The notes under the pieces: generated by a model
The model's input: only the letters and a program-made list of their open reading frames with translations
The model's database searches: none
Told to the model about the DNA's origin: nothing
Program-made: the position numbers and the translations under genes
In this document: piece after piece, positions 1 to 8,911 of the stretch
Layout: every line of letters begins with the position of its first letter
How positions within the stretch are numbered: position 1 is the stretch's first letter
From: an uncultured Bacteroidia bacterium
GTDB lineage: Bacteria > Bacteroidota > Bacteroidia > Bacteroidales > UBA932
DNA: 64,000 nucleotides
Direction: 5' to 3'
Assembly: GCA_902774155.1 (NCBI GenBank)
Contig: CACYHF010000002.1
Location: 1-64,000 of the forward strand

Positions 1-127
1 CGAGAAGATGTACCAGGCTGGCCAGCAGGCCCAGGGCGGCCCTCAAGGCCCGTTCCAGGGTGGTCCCCAGGGCCCGTTCAACGGCGGCCCTCAGGGTCCT
101 CAGCCGGAAGGTCCGGACGAGCAATAA
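1..127 (+). CDS. C-terminal tail of a Gly/Pro/Gln-rich protein (possibly DnaK)
   Basis: Only the last 41 codons are inside the window, in the frame that starts at base 2 and ends with TAA at 125-127. The tail begins EKMYQAGQQAQGG and continues with three Gly-Gly-Pro-Gln-Gly type repeats before ending PDEQ. The lid end of Bacteroidales DnaK often reads like this (an EKMYQ-like helix followed by a Gly/Gln/Pro-rich disordered tail), which is the best guess. The usual EEVK-type DnaK ending is absent, so the identification is weak. A strong terminator follows at once, so this is the last gene of its transcript. Confidence 0.4.
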   Translation, partial: EKMYQAGQQAQGGPQGPFQGGPQGPFNGGPQGPQPEGPDEQ

Positions 128-151
128 GAATCCGGACGGACGGCAAGTTCA

Positions 152-190
152 GACAAAAGAGATACCCTCCGGGGTGTCTCTTTTTGTCTT
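152..190 (+). terminator. Rho-independent terminator after the first gene
   Basis: A long stem pairs AGACAAAAGAGATACCC with GGGTGTCTCTTTTTGTCT around a short loop, and a T-rich tract follows. It lies 25 nt after the TAA of the upstream gene and just before the promoter of the next unit. Confidence 0.8.
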
Positions 191-211
191 TTTTATGTGC
201 GGGAAAAAGCG

Positions 212-219
212 TATCTTTG
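212..219 (+). promoter_or_regulatory. Bacteroidota -7 box TATCTTTG
   Basis: TATCTTTG matches the Bacteroidota TAnnTTTG element. It is 25 nt upstream of the ATG at 245 and directly after a terminator, as expected for the start of a new transcript covering the coiled-coil gene and trpS. Confidence 0.6.
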
Positions 220-244
220 CAAGTTAGAATAAAGGACCAGAATT

Positions 245-1921
<1,677 letters not shown>

Positions 1922-1923
<2 letters not shown>

Positions 1924-1953
1924 AAAATCCGGCTCGAAAGAGTCGGATTTTTT
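1922..1953 (+). terminator. Terminator of trpS, possibly bidirectional
   Basis: AAAAAATCCGGCTC and GAGTCGGATTTTTT pair around a GAAA loop, starting inside the trpS stop codon. The A-tract before and T-tract after the stem would allow it to stop fba transcription arriving from the other strand as well. Confidence 0.85.
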
Positions 1954-1969
1954 ATTCAGCCTGAGATGA

Positions 1970-2971
1970 TTATTCGGCTTTGCCGTTGGAGCCCAGCACG
2001 TTGATGATCTTGTGCATGTAGAGCTTCTTCATCTCGTCGCGGGCGGGACCCAGGTACTTGCGGGGATCGAATTCACCGGGTTTCTCGTTGAAGACTTTGC
2101 GCACGGCGGCGGTCATGGCCAGGCGGCTGTCGGAGTCGATGTTAATCTTGCAGACAGCGCTCTTGGAGGCTTCGCGGAGCTGCTCCTCAGGAATACCTAC
2201 GGCATCCGGCAGTTTGCCACCGTTGGCGTTGATGATGTCCACATATTCCTGCGGAACGGAGCTGGAGCCATGGAGAACGATGGGGAAGCCAGGGAGCTTC
2301 TTCTCAATCTCGTGCAGGACGTCGAAGGCCAGCGGCGGAGGAACCAGGCGGCCGGTCTTGGGATCGCGGGTGCACTGTTCGGGCTTGAACTTGTAAGCAC
2401 CGTGGCTGGTACCGATGGAGATAGCGAGGGAGTCGCAACCGGTGCGGGTGGCGAAGTCGATCACTTCTTCCGGACGGGTGTAGTGGGATTCCTCGGCGGC
2501 AACCTCATCTTCCACACCGGCGAGTACGCCTAGCTCGGCCTCTACGGTTACGTCGTACTGGTGAGCGTAGTCAACCACCTTCTTGGTGAGGGCGATGTTC
2601 TCCTCGTAGGGGAGGGAGGAGGCGTCGATCATCACGGAGCTGAAGCCCATGTCTACGCAGCTCTTGCACAACTCGAAGCTGTCGCCGTGGTCCAGGTGGA
2701 GGACAATCTGAGGATGCTCCCAACCCAGTTCCTTGGCATATTCTACGGCACCCTCTGCCATGTAGCGGAGGAGCGTCTGGTTGGCGTAGTTACGGGCACC
2801 CTTGGAAACCTGGAGGATCACAGGGCTCTTGGTTTCGGCTGCGGCCTGGATGATGGCCTGGAGCTGCTCCATGTTATTGAAATTGAAAGCGGGAATGGCG
2901 TAACCGCCGGCGACGGCCTTCTTGAACATCTCGCGGGTGTTCACAAGGCCCAATTCTTTGTAAGATACCAT
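1970..2971 (-). CDS. fba: Class II fructose-1,6-bisphosphate aldolase
   Basis: This 333-residue cytosolic glycolytic enzyme interconverts fructose-1,6-bisphosphate with glyceraldehyde-3-phosphate and dihydroxyacetone phosphate. It shows the class II zinc/catalytic motif HLDHGD at about residues 92-97, the YDVTVEAELG segment with its Glu, and the later GTSHGAYKFKP and LHGSSSVP motifs typical of the long class II type. The start ATG at 2971 lies 36 nt after a strong -7 box on the minus strand. It is a single-gene unit between trpS (convergent) and a palindromic element. Confidence 0.96.
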   Translation of the reverse strand: MVSYKELGLVNTREMFKKAVAGGYAIPAFNFNNMEQLQAIIQAAAETKSPVILQVSKGARNYANQTLLRYMAEGAVEYAKELGWEHPQIVLHLDHGDSFELCKSCVDMGFSSVMIDASSLPYEENIALTKKVVDYAHQYDVTVEAELGVLAGVEDEVAAEESHYTRPEEVIDFATRTGCDSLAISIGTSHGAYKFKPEQCTRDPKTGRLVPPPLAFDVLHEIEKKLPGFPIVLHGSSSVPQEYVDIINANGGKLPDAVGIPEEQLREASKSAVCKINIDSDSRLAMTAAVRKVFNEKPGEFDPRKYLGPARDEMKKLYMHKIINVLGSNGKAE

Positions 2972-3006
2972 AGTTATAAAAAGAATAGAATATTATTTCC
3001 AGTCCA

Positions 3007-3014
3007 CAAATATA
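3007..3014 (-). promoter_or_regulatory. -7 box TATATTTG for fba
   Basis: The forward strand reads CAAATATA, so the minus strand has TATATTTG 35 nt upstream of the fba start. It matches the Bacteroidota consensus exactly. Confidence 0.65.
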
Positions 3015-3025
3015 GTAATAATTTT

Positions 3026-3140
3026 TGATAAACAGGGTATGTGTTTTCAAACCTGTGCCACCCTTGGTTACATAAGAGGGAGGGGCCCTTTAGGGAGGGG
3101 TCGCGAAGCGACGGCTTGAAAACACATACCCTGTTTATCA
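3026..3140. repeat. Palindromic element, copy 1
   Basis: A 115-bp element with terminal arms of 28 nt (3026-3053 and 3113-3140) that are inverted repeats with a single mismatch, which becomes a G-U pair in minus-strand RNA. Between them lies a core with the strings GCCACCCTTGG, ACATAAGAGGGAGGGGCCC and GGGAGGGGTCGCGAAGCGAC. The core is nearly identical to copy 2 at 13172-13282 and related to copy 3 at 7792-7923. The right arm includes the TGA stop codon of the tricorn-like gene. It sits between that gene and the fba promoter and could act as a transcript-end hairpin. Confidence 0.9.
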
Positions 3141-6100
3141 CCAGATTTCAGGTAATCCGAGGTCCTTGAAGGTACGGGGTGCGGGAACACCCGGCAGGGG
3201 CTTGCGGTCTTTAAGCTGCTCCAGGGCCACCTGGACGGCTTTCTCCAGCTGTTCATCCGTGCCGGCAAATTCCTTGATGGGGTCGTTGTCCAGGACGATG
3301 TCCGGATCCACGCCGTGGTTTTCCACAATCCACTGGCCGGTTGCGGCGTCGTAGTTGGTGAAGAAAGGAACGCGGACGTCGGTGCCGTCCACATAGGGCA
3401 GGGGACCGCTGATGCCTACGATGCCGCCCCAGGTGCGCATGCCGATGACCGTACCCAGGTTATTGGCCTTGAAGCTCCAGGGGAAGAGGTCGCCGTCGGA
3501 GGCCGAGTACTTGTTGATGAGCAGTACCTTGGGACCGGTATGCGTACCCTCAGGAACAGTACCGGTAAGGCTGGAACCGCGGCGCATGGTCATGCGGTAT
3601 ACCTTGCGCTGCAGACGCTCGATGATCATGGGGGAGATATTGCCGCCGCCGTTGGCGCGGTCGTCCACGATGAGCGCTTCCTTATCCAGCTGCGGGTAAT
3701 AGTAGCGGGCCCATTCGCTCAGGCCTTCGGGGCCCATATCCGGGATGTAAATGTAGCCTACGCGGCCGCCGGAGAGCTTTTCTACGGTGCGGATGTTCTT
3801 CATCACCCAGGCGTAGTGCTCCAGCGGGCCTTCATCGGCGATGGGTTTCACCACCACCTTCTTGCCATTGACGGTGAGCTCTGTTAGCACATCGGCCTTG
3901 CCGATGAGGAGTTTGTACAGGTTGTCCACATCCTTCAGGGACACGCCGTCGATGGCGGTGATCACGTCGCCTTCCTTCACGCCCAGGCCGGGTTCGGTGA
4001 GCGGGGAACGCAGTTCGGGCCGATAAGTGGCGCCTTCCAGGATCTTATCGATGCGGAAACCGTCCTTCACTTTGGAGAAGCGGGCGCCCAGCAGGCCCAT
4101 GGGGATGCGCTCCGGCTTGGGATAGGCGCCGGGCGTCACGTAGCAGTGGCCGCTGGCGGTTTCGGAAATCATTTCGCCCAGGATGTAGTTCACATCCAGA
4201 CGGGTCTTGGCATAGGGCAGGAGCTGGGCATACTTGGCCTTGATGGCGTTCCAGTCCCTTCCGTGCATGTTTTCCAGGTAATAGCCGTCGCGGAAGGCGC
4301 GCCAGACTTCGTCGTAGAGCTGAGACCATTCCTGGCTGTAGTCCACCGTGGTTACCATATCCTTCAGGTTGATCTTTTCCTTCAGGGCCATCTTGGGGCC
4401 GATGTTCACGGCGTACAGGTCGCGGCCTTTCATCACAAGGGCCTTCTTGGCGCCGGGCGTTACGTCCATCATCCCTTCGCAGCAGGACTCATCCTCGCCG
4501 CTGGCGAAGGTGTACACGCGGGTGCCGCCACGGCCGCCGTACCAGAGGCTCTTGCCGTCACAGTAGAAGTTGCGGCCCTTGACGGGCAGTTTGATGATGC
4601 GTTCTCCGATGCCCTCCGGATCCACCTTCACGGCCGCCTTGTCTTCTTTCTTGGGAGCGTCCTTTTTATCGGCCTTCTCTTCGCCGGCCTTTACTTCCGG
4701 GTCCTTGGCGATGAGCGGAGACGGGGTATCGGCCGCCAGAAGGGCCAGATAGGTGCCGCTCATGTCTGTAAAGGAGTAGTTCCATTCGATGCGGCTGTAC
4801 TGCGGGTTCATATCCCGGTCGCTGGTGAAAATGAGGTATTTTCCATCGGTGGAGAAGGTGGGGCTGCCACTGTTGTACCAACGGTCCGTGACGGGATACT
4901 CCTTGCCGCTTTCCAGGCTGCGGAGGTATACGATGCCCATCTCATTGGCGGCAGGGCGGGTGTAGGCGATCCACTTGCTGTCCGGCGAGATGTCCACGCC
5001 GCGGAATTCGGCCTCCGGGCATTCCATCACCGTGCGTTTGGCGCCGGTGAGCGGATCCACTTCCACGAAGCGGTTCTTGCGGTCGGTGAAATAGATGTGC
5101 TTGCTGTCCGGGGCCCACTGGATGCCGCGGATGTAGGTATCGGCCCCGCTGGTGAGCTGCTTGCTTTCGCCCTTGGCTATGTCGTACAGGTAGAGTTCGG
5201 TTTCGCCGGTGGCGTCCCCGATCCAGGCGATCCACTTGCCGTCCGGACTCCAGCTGGCGTCGCGGTCGTTGGAGTTGGAAGAACGGGTGAGGTTGCGGGT
5301 GACACCCTTGCCCACCGGCACGTCGAAGACTTCGCCGCGGGCGGTGACCACTACGCGGGAGCCATCGGGTGCCAGGCTGGCCTGACGCACCTGGCCGGAG
5401 AGCTGCTTGCGTTCGGCGCGGCCGTAGATGTCATCGGCCCCCAGCATTACGGAAATCTTGGTGCAGGCGCGGGTCTTGGGATCCAGTTTGTACAGCCAGC
5501 CGCCGTTCTCGAAGACGATGGTCTTGCCGTCGGTGGAGGGGAATTTTACGTCGTACTCCTTGAAGTTGGTGACTTTCTCCGTCTGGCCGCTGCGGGTGTT
5601 GTACACGAAGAGGTTCATTACCATGTCGCGGTCGCTGGCATAGAAAATCTCATCGCCGATCCACATAGGGAAGATGTCCTGGGCGTCGTTGTTGCTGATA
5701 TTGGTAACCTTCTTGGCCTTGGGGTCATAGATCCAGACGTCATCGGCCATGCCGCCGCGATAGTATTTCCAGGTGCGGAATTCGCGCATCACGCGGTTGT
5801 AGGCCATTTTCTTTCCGTCGGGGGAGTAGCTGCACCAGCCACCTTCCGGCAGGGGAATCTGCGCGGGCATACCGCCAGCAGGCGAAATGGTCCAGAGCTG
5901 TCCGGCAAAGCCGTCTTCCGTTCGGTTGCGGAACACAATCTGCTTGCCGTCCGGACTCCAGGTCATCACGATGTTGTTGGGGCCCATACGGTCGCCCAGG
6001 TCGTCGCGAGGGTTGGTGGCGGTGTAGGTGAGGCGCAGGGGCTCGCCGCCGGTGGCCGGGATGCTGTACACTTCGCGGTTGCCGTCGTATTCTCCGGTGA

Positions 6101-6335
6101 AGGCGATGGTTTTGCCATCCGGGGAGTAGCGGGCGAACATTTCATAGCCGATGTGGGAAGTGAGCCGACGGGCCTGGCCGCCCTGGATGGGGACGGTCCA
6201 CAAATCTCCGGCATAGGAGAACACAACGTCGGTGCCGTTGGTGGCGGGGAAGCGCAGCAGGCGCGCTTCATCGTTCTGGGCCGATGCCGCCACGCAGGCG
6301 GTCGTGAGCAGAAGGAGCGTTAAGAATCGTTTCAT
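3138..6335 (-). CDS. Tricorn-like S41 family protease
   Basis: This is a 1065-residue exported protein with a signal peptide (MKRFLTLLLLTTACVAASAQ). Residues about 25-650 hold two sets of WD40/PD40-type propeller repeats rich in SPDGK motifs. A C1 helical region and a PDZ domain (GLGVKEGDVITAIDGVSL) follow, then an S41 peptidase core whose SASDGD motif near residue 945 carries the candidate nucleophile Ser. This order matches tricorn protease homologs, which trim peptides; here it is likely periplasmic. Its ATG overlaps the gmk stop by 4 nt (ATGA), so the two are translationally coupled. A Lys/Glu/Asp-rich linker near residues 555-580 is a likely exposed loop. Confidence 0.92.
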   Translation of the reverse strand: MKRFLTLLLLTTACVAASAQNDEARLLRFPATNGTDVVFSYAGDLWTVPIQGGQARRLTSHIGYEMFARYSPDGKTIAFTGEYDGNREVYSIPATGGEPLRLTYTATNPRDDLGDRMGPNNIVMTWSPDGKQIVFRNRTEDGFAGQLWTISPAGGMPAQIPLPEGGWCSYSPDGKKMAYNRVMREFRTWKYYRGGMADDVWIYDPKAKKVTNISNNDAQDIFPMWIGDEIFYASDRDMVMNLFVYNTRSGQTEKVTNFKEYDVKFPSTDGKTIVFENGGWLYKLDPKTRACTKISVMLGADDIYGRAERKQLSGQVRQASLAPDGSRVVVTARGEVFDVPVGKGVTRNLTRSSNSNDRDASWSPDGKWIAWIGDATGETELYLYDIAKGESKQLTSGADTYIRGIQWAPDSKHIYFTDRKNRFVEVDPLTGAKRTVMECPEAEFRGVDISPDSKWIAYTRPAANEMGIVYLRSLESGKEYPVTDRWYNSGSPTFSTDGKYLIFTSDRDMNPQYSRIEWNYSFTDMSGTYLALLAADTPSPLIAKDPEVKAGEEKADKKDAPKKEDKAAVKVDPEGIGERIIKLPVKGRNFYCDGKSLWYGGRGGTRVYTFASGEDESCCEGMMDVTPGAKKALVMKGRDLYAVNIGPKMALKEKINLKDMVTTVDYSQEWSQLYDEVWRAFRDGYYLENMHGRDWNAIKAKYAQLLPYAKTRLDVNYILGEMISETASGHCYVTPGAYPKPERIPMGLLGARFSKVKDGFRIDKILEGATYRPELRSPLTEPGLGVKEGDVITAIDGVSLKDVDNLYKLLIGKADVLTELTVNGKKVVVKPIADEGPLEHYAWVMKNIRTVEKLSGGRVGYIYIPDMGPEGLSEWARYYYPQLDKEALIVDDRANGGGNISPMIIERLQRKVYRMTMRRGSSLTGTVPEGTHTGPKVLLINKYSASDGDLFPWSFKANNLGTVIGMRTWGGIVGISGPLPYVDGTDVRVPFFTNYDAATGQWIVENHGVDPDIVLDNDPIKEFAGTDEQLEKAVQVALEQLKDRKPLPGVPAPRTFKDLGLPEIW

Positions 6336-6898
6336 TTTGCAAGAAATTGATTGACAAGTTGTTCGGCCTGAAGATACGCTGTTTGAAGATCGTCGTTGAT
6401 GAGGACGGTATCAAACTGCGGTGCGTAGGTCATTTCCTCGGCGGCTTTAGCCACGCGGGTTTCGATGGCTTCCGGCGTGTCCGTGGCGCGCGCTATCAGG
6501 CGCTTGCGCAGTTCCTCCACGGAAGGCGCCTGGATAAAGACGGAAAGGGCGCTCTCGCCGAAGTATTTCTTCAGGGAGACGCCGCCTTTCACATCCACGT
6601 CGAAGATAATCACGTGCCCTTTGGCCCAGATGCGGTTCACTTCGCTCTTGAGGGTGCCGTAGAAGCGGTCGGGGTACACTTCCTCATACTCCACGAATTT
6701 GCCATCGGCCACCAGGGCGCGGAAGACATCGGCCGTATAGAACAGATATTCCACGCCGTCCTGCTCGGTTCCGCGCGGGGGGCGGGAAGTGGCCGATACG
6801 GAGAATTCGATTTCCGGATGCAGGGACAGGAGATGATTCACGATGGTGCTTTTACCGGACCCGGAAGGGGCCGAGAAGATGAGAACTTTACCGGACAT
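6332..6898 (-). CDS. gmk: Guanylate kinase
   Basis: This 188-residue enzyme phosphorylates GMP to GDP with ATP. The P-loop reads SAPSGSGKST at the N-terminus, and the GMP-binding region contains SRPPRGTEQDGVEY and the typical GKFVEYEEV segment. The start ATG at 6898 was chosen because it gives the standard N-terminus MSGKVLIFSAPSGSGKS; the frame stays open far upstream but that stretch runs into nadD on the other strand. It is the first gene of a gmk/tricorn pair, with a minus-strand promoter 23 nt upstream that lies back to back with that of nadD. Confidence 0.96.
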   Translation of the reverse strand: MSGKVLIFSAPSGSGKSTIVNHLLSLHPEIEFSVSATSRPPRGTEQDGVEYLFYTADVFRALVADGKFVEYEEVYPDRFYGTLKSEVNRIWAKGHVIIFDVDVKGGVSLKKYFGESALSVFIQAPSVEELRKRLIARATDTPEAIETRVAKAAEEMTYAPQFDTVLINDDLQTAYLQAEQLVNQFLAK

Positions 6899-6921
6899 AG
6901 GCAGGGTACATTGTAACTGAA

Positions 6922-6929
6922 CAAAGATA
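6922..6929 (-). promoter_or_regulatory. -7 box TATCTTTG for gmk
   Basis: The forward strand reads CAAAGATA, giving TATCTTTG on the minus strand 23 nt before the gmk ATG. Only 14 nt separate it from the forward -7 box of nadD, so the two promoters overlap and may compete for polymerase. Confidence 0.6.
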
Positions 6930-6943
6930 CGAAAAATAATCCG

Positions 6944-6951
6944 TATATTTG
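6944..6951 (+). promoter_or_regulatory. -7 box TATATTTG for nadD, 4 nt before the start codon
   Basis: TATATTTG ends 4 nt before the nadD ATG at 6956. With the usual distance from this box to the transcription start, the mRNA would begin at or near the A of the start codon, so nadD is a candidate leaderless gene. Confidence 0.6.
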
Positions 6952-6955
6952 CCGT

Positions 6956-7513
6956 ATGAACATTGCAGTATACAGCGGTTCGTTCAATCCGCTCCACAAG
7001 GGTCACGAGGCCATCATCCGATTCCTTACGCAGAAGGCGGGTTTCGATCTGGTGTACCTGGTGGTGACGCCGCAGAATCCATTCAAGGACCGTCACAGCC
7101 TGCCGGCCGGTCAGGGGCGCTTCGACGCCGCCGTGGAGGCCGTGGCCCGGCATCCGGACCTGAAGGTGCAGGTGGAGGATATTGAACTGCATATGACGCC
7201 GCCGCAGTATACCATCCGCACGCTGGACGCTCTCAAGGCGCGGGAGCCGGAGAATGATTTCACCCTGGTTATCGGGGCCGATAACCTGGCCTGCTTCAGC
7301 GGCTGGCGCTTCCACGAGCGCATCCTCCTGGAGTATGGCGTAGCGGTCTACCCCCGCAAGGGCTATCACCGGGGCTATGCCAAGGCCCGCCTGCTCAGGG
7401 AGAACCCCAATTACCGCATCACCCTCCTGGATGCTCCGCTCATCACCATTTCTTCCACACAGATCCGGGAAGGTGAGGCCGCCGGGAAGGATATGTCAAA
7501 ATGGCTTATGTAA
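6956..7513 (+). CDS. nadD: Nicotinate-nucleotide adenylyltransferase
   Basis: This 185-residue nucleotidyltransferase makes deamido-NAD from nicotinate mononucleotide and ATP in NAD synthesis. The N-terminus MNIAVYSGSFNPLHKGH has the GSFNPxHxGH nucleotide-binding signature, and the C-terminal ISSTQIREGEAAG is the family's second ATP motif (ISSTxIR). Length is normal. It is followed after 1 nt by the CYTH gene, so the pair is probably one transcript. Its very short leader is discussed with the promoter. Confidence 0.95.
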   Translation: MNIAVYSGSFNPLHKGHEAIIRFLTQKAGFDLVYLVVTPQNPFKDRHSLPAGQGRFDAAVEAVARHPDLKVQVEDIELHMTPPQYTIRTLDALKAREPENDFTLVIGADNLACFSGWRFHERILLEYGVAVYPRKGYHRGYAKARLLRENPNYRITLLDAPLITISSTQIREGEAAGKDMSKWLM

Positions 7514-7514
7514 T

Positions 7515-8099
7515 ATGCACATCGAAACCGAGCGCAAATTCCTGGTAAAGGATTCCAGCTTTAAACAACTGGCCGTCAAGACCTACCGAATCAAACAGGG
7601 CTATATTGCCCACGACGGCGGCAATACCGTCCGGGTCCGCATCCGCGACACCCAGGGTTTCCTCACCATCAAAGGACCCTCCCTGGACGGCATCTCCCGC
7701 TTCGAATGGGAACGGGAAATTCCCCTCCAGGAGGCCGAAGAATTCTTCCTCCTCTGCCGTGGCGGCGCCATCGACAAAACCCGCTATATAGTTCCGGCAG
7801 GAGATGTACCCTTCGGAACCTGTGGCCACCCATGGCCTCATAAATGGGAGGGGCCCGCCGGCGAAGCCGGTGGGAGGGACGAAGCGAAGCGGAGGGTTTC
7901 CGGGGGTACATCTCCTGCCGGAAAGTTCTTCGAGGTGGATGAGTTTTATGGAGACAATGAGGGCCTGGTGATGGCGGAGATTGAACTGGACAGTCCGGAT
8001 GAGCCGTTTGAAAAGCCGTCCTGGCTGGGGGAGGAGGTCACCGGCGATCGCCGCTACTACAATTCCCACCTTCTGGTCCATCCCTTCAAGGACTGGTAA
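7515..8099 (+). CDS. CYTH domain protein carrying an in-frame palindromic insertion
   Basis: The N-terminus MHIETERKFLVKD has the ExExK signature of the CYTH superfamily (class IV adenylate cyclase / thiamine triphosphatase fold), which binds triphosphates and divalent metal in a beta tunnel. Bacteroidales members are about 155 residues; this one is 194. The excess of about 40 residues lies between RYIVPAG and KFFEVDEF, two strands that are normally adjacent, and is encoded exactly by palindromic element copy 3. The flanks are otherwise well conserved (EVDEFYGDNEGLVMAEIEL and WLGEEVTGDRRYYNSHL). The inserted part is Gly/Pro/Arg/Lys-rich and probably forms an exposed loop. Whether the protein still works is unknown. 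The substrate is not predicted. It is co-directional with nadD. Confidence 0.88.
   Translation: MHIETERKFLVKDSSFKQLAVKTYRIKQGYIAHDGGNTVRVRIRDTQGFLTIKGPSLDGISRFEWEREIPLQEAEEFFLLCRGGAIDKTRYIVPAGDVPFGTCGHPWPHKWEGPAGEAGGRDEAKRRVSGGTSPAGKFFEVDEFYGDNEGLVMAEIELDSPDEPFEKPSWLGEEVTGDRRYYNSHLLVHPFKDW
7792..7923. repeat. Palindromic element, copy 3, inside a coding sequence
   Basis: A 132-bp element with perfect 20-bp terminal inverted arms (7792-7811 and 7904-7923, TTCCGGCAGGAGATGTACCC and its complement). The core is related to copies 1 and 2: GCCACCC, then CATAAATGGGAGGGGCCC, a GCCGGCGAAGCCGG hairpin and GGGAGGGACGAAGCGAAGC. It interrupts the CYTH gene but keeps the frame, because the net insertion is 120 nt and contains no stop codon in the host frame. 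Confidence 0.9.
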
Positions 8100-8115
8100 T
8101 GTACAGCAGGCTTGT

Positions 8116-8907
8116 TTAATTGCCTTTGACGAAGATCATGGCCATCAGCGGCAACGCCAGGATGGCCATTGTCGCGCTTATAGGGAGGTAGATGCCGAAA
8201 TTCACATACTGCACCACCAGATAGGTGATCAGCAGCAAACCCACGCCCATAGCGCTGCTGATGAGGTAGTGCTTCCGGATGTCGGTGTTCTTGCAGATGA
8301 GCCGGCTCAGGTTGGGGACGCCCAGGGAAATGAAGCCGATAGGGCCGCAGATGCTCACCGCGCTGGTAACCAGACACATAATAGCCAGCAGCAGCCACGC
8401 TTTATGGGCATTGGGAATCTCGATTTCCTCCTTGAAATGCCGGGTAAGCCTTGCGGCTTGCCACAGCGCCACCCCCAGCCCCACGGCAAACAGGACCAGC
8501 GAGAAAAGGATATCGGCCGTGGTCACGCCTTCCAGACGGAAGTTGGCGGCACCCCACAGGTAATACTTTTTCAGGAGGTCTCCGTTGGGTGCGTTGGTAA
8601 CCACTATGGTGCCCAGCGAGCCGATGAAGGTGCCGAAGAGGATGCCAAAGGTGATGAGTTGCTGGGTGTTCACCTTTAGGGTGACGAAGAAGCAGATGAG
8701 CGTACAGATGAGCGTACACACGAAACTGCCTACCGTGAGGGAACACCAGCCGCTCATAGTGGCTGCGGCTGCGCCCAGACAAGCGGCGCTGCCCAGCCCC
8801 AGGCTGTATACATCGCCCAGCTGATTGCGCCACAGGTACTGCATCTGGATACCGCCTACCGGCAGCGCAATGCCGGAGAGTAATACGTATAAAAGACTCA
8901 GCAACAT
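8116..8907 (-). CDS. btuC: BtuC-like cobalamin ABC transporter permease, N-terminally short
   Basis: This FecCD-family permease of 263 residues would move cobalamin through the inner membrane. It starts MLLSLLYVLLSGIALPVGG followed by MQYLWRNQLGDVYSLGLGS, which corresponds to the second membrane helix and the conserved LLRNPLADPYLLGxSSG segment of the family. The first 60-80 residues of a typical 330-residue member, including helix 1, are missing. The ATG at 8907 is 4 nt after the btuB stop; upstream codons in this frame run inside btuB and look unnatural. The C-terminal part with CGPIGFISLGVPNLSR, the family GPIxFVGLxxPHxxR motif, is intact. No BtuD or BtuF gene is next to it. It is the last gene of the riboswitch operon. 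Confidence 0.82.
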   Translation of the reverse strand: MLLSLLYVLLSGIALPVGGIQMQYLWRNQLGDVYSLGLGSAACLGAAAATMSGWCSLTVGSFVCTLICTLICFFVTLKVNTQQLITFGILFGTFIGSLGTIVVTNAPNGDLLKKYYLWGAANFRLEGVTTADILFSLVLFAVGLGVALWQAARLTRHFKEEIEIPNAHKAWLLLAIMCLVTSAVSICGPIGFISLGVPNLSRLICKNTDIRKHYLISSAMGVGLLLITYLVVQYVNFGIYLPISATMAILALPLMAMIFVKGN

Positions 8908-8911
8908 AAGA

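Noticed and set aside
4146..6323. 725-codon forward ORF antisense to the tricorn-like protease
   Set aside because: It is an open frame caused by G+C-rich codon positions of the real gene; its translation has no family motifs and it lies wholly opposite a complete, motif-bearing gene.
6899..7369. N-terminal extension of guanylate kinase
   Set aside because: The extension is opposite nadD; the canonical kinase N-terminus starts at 6898 after its own promoter.
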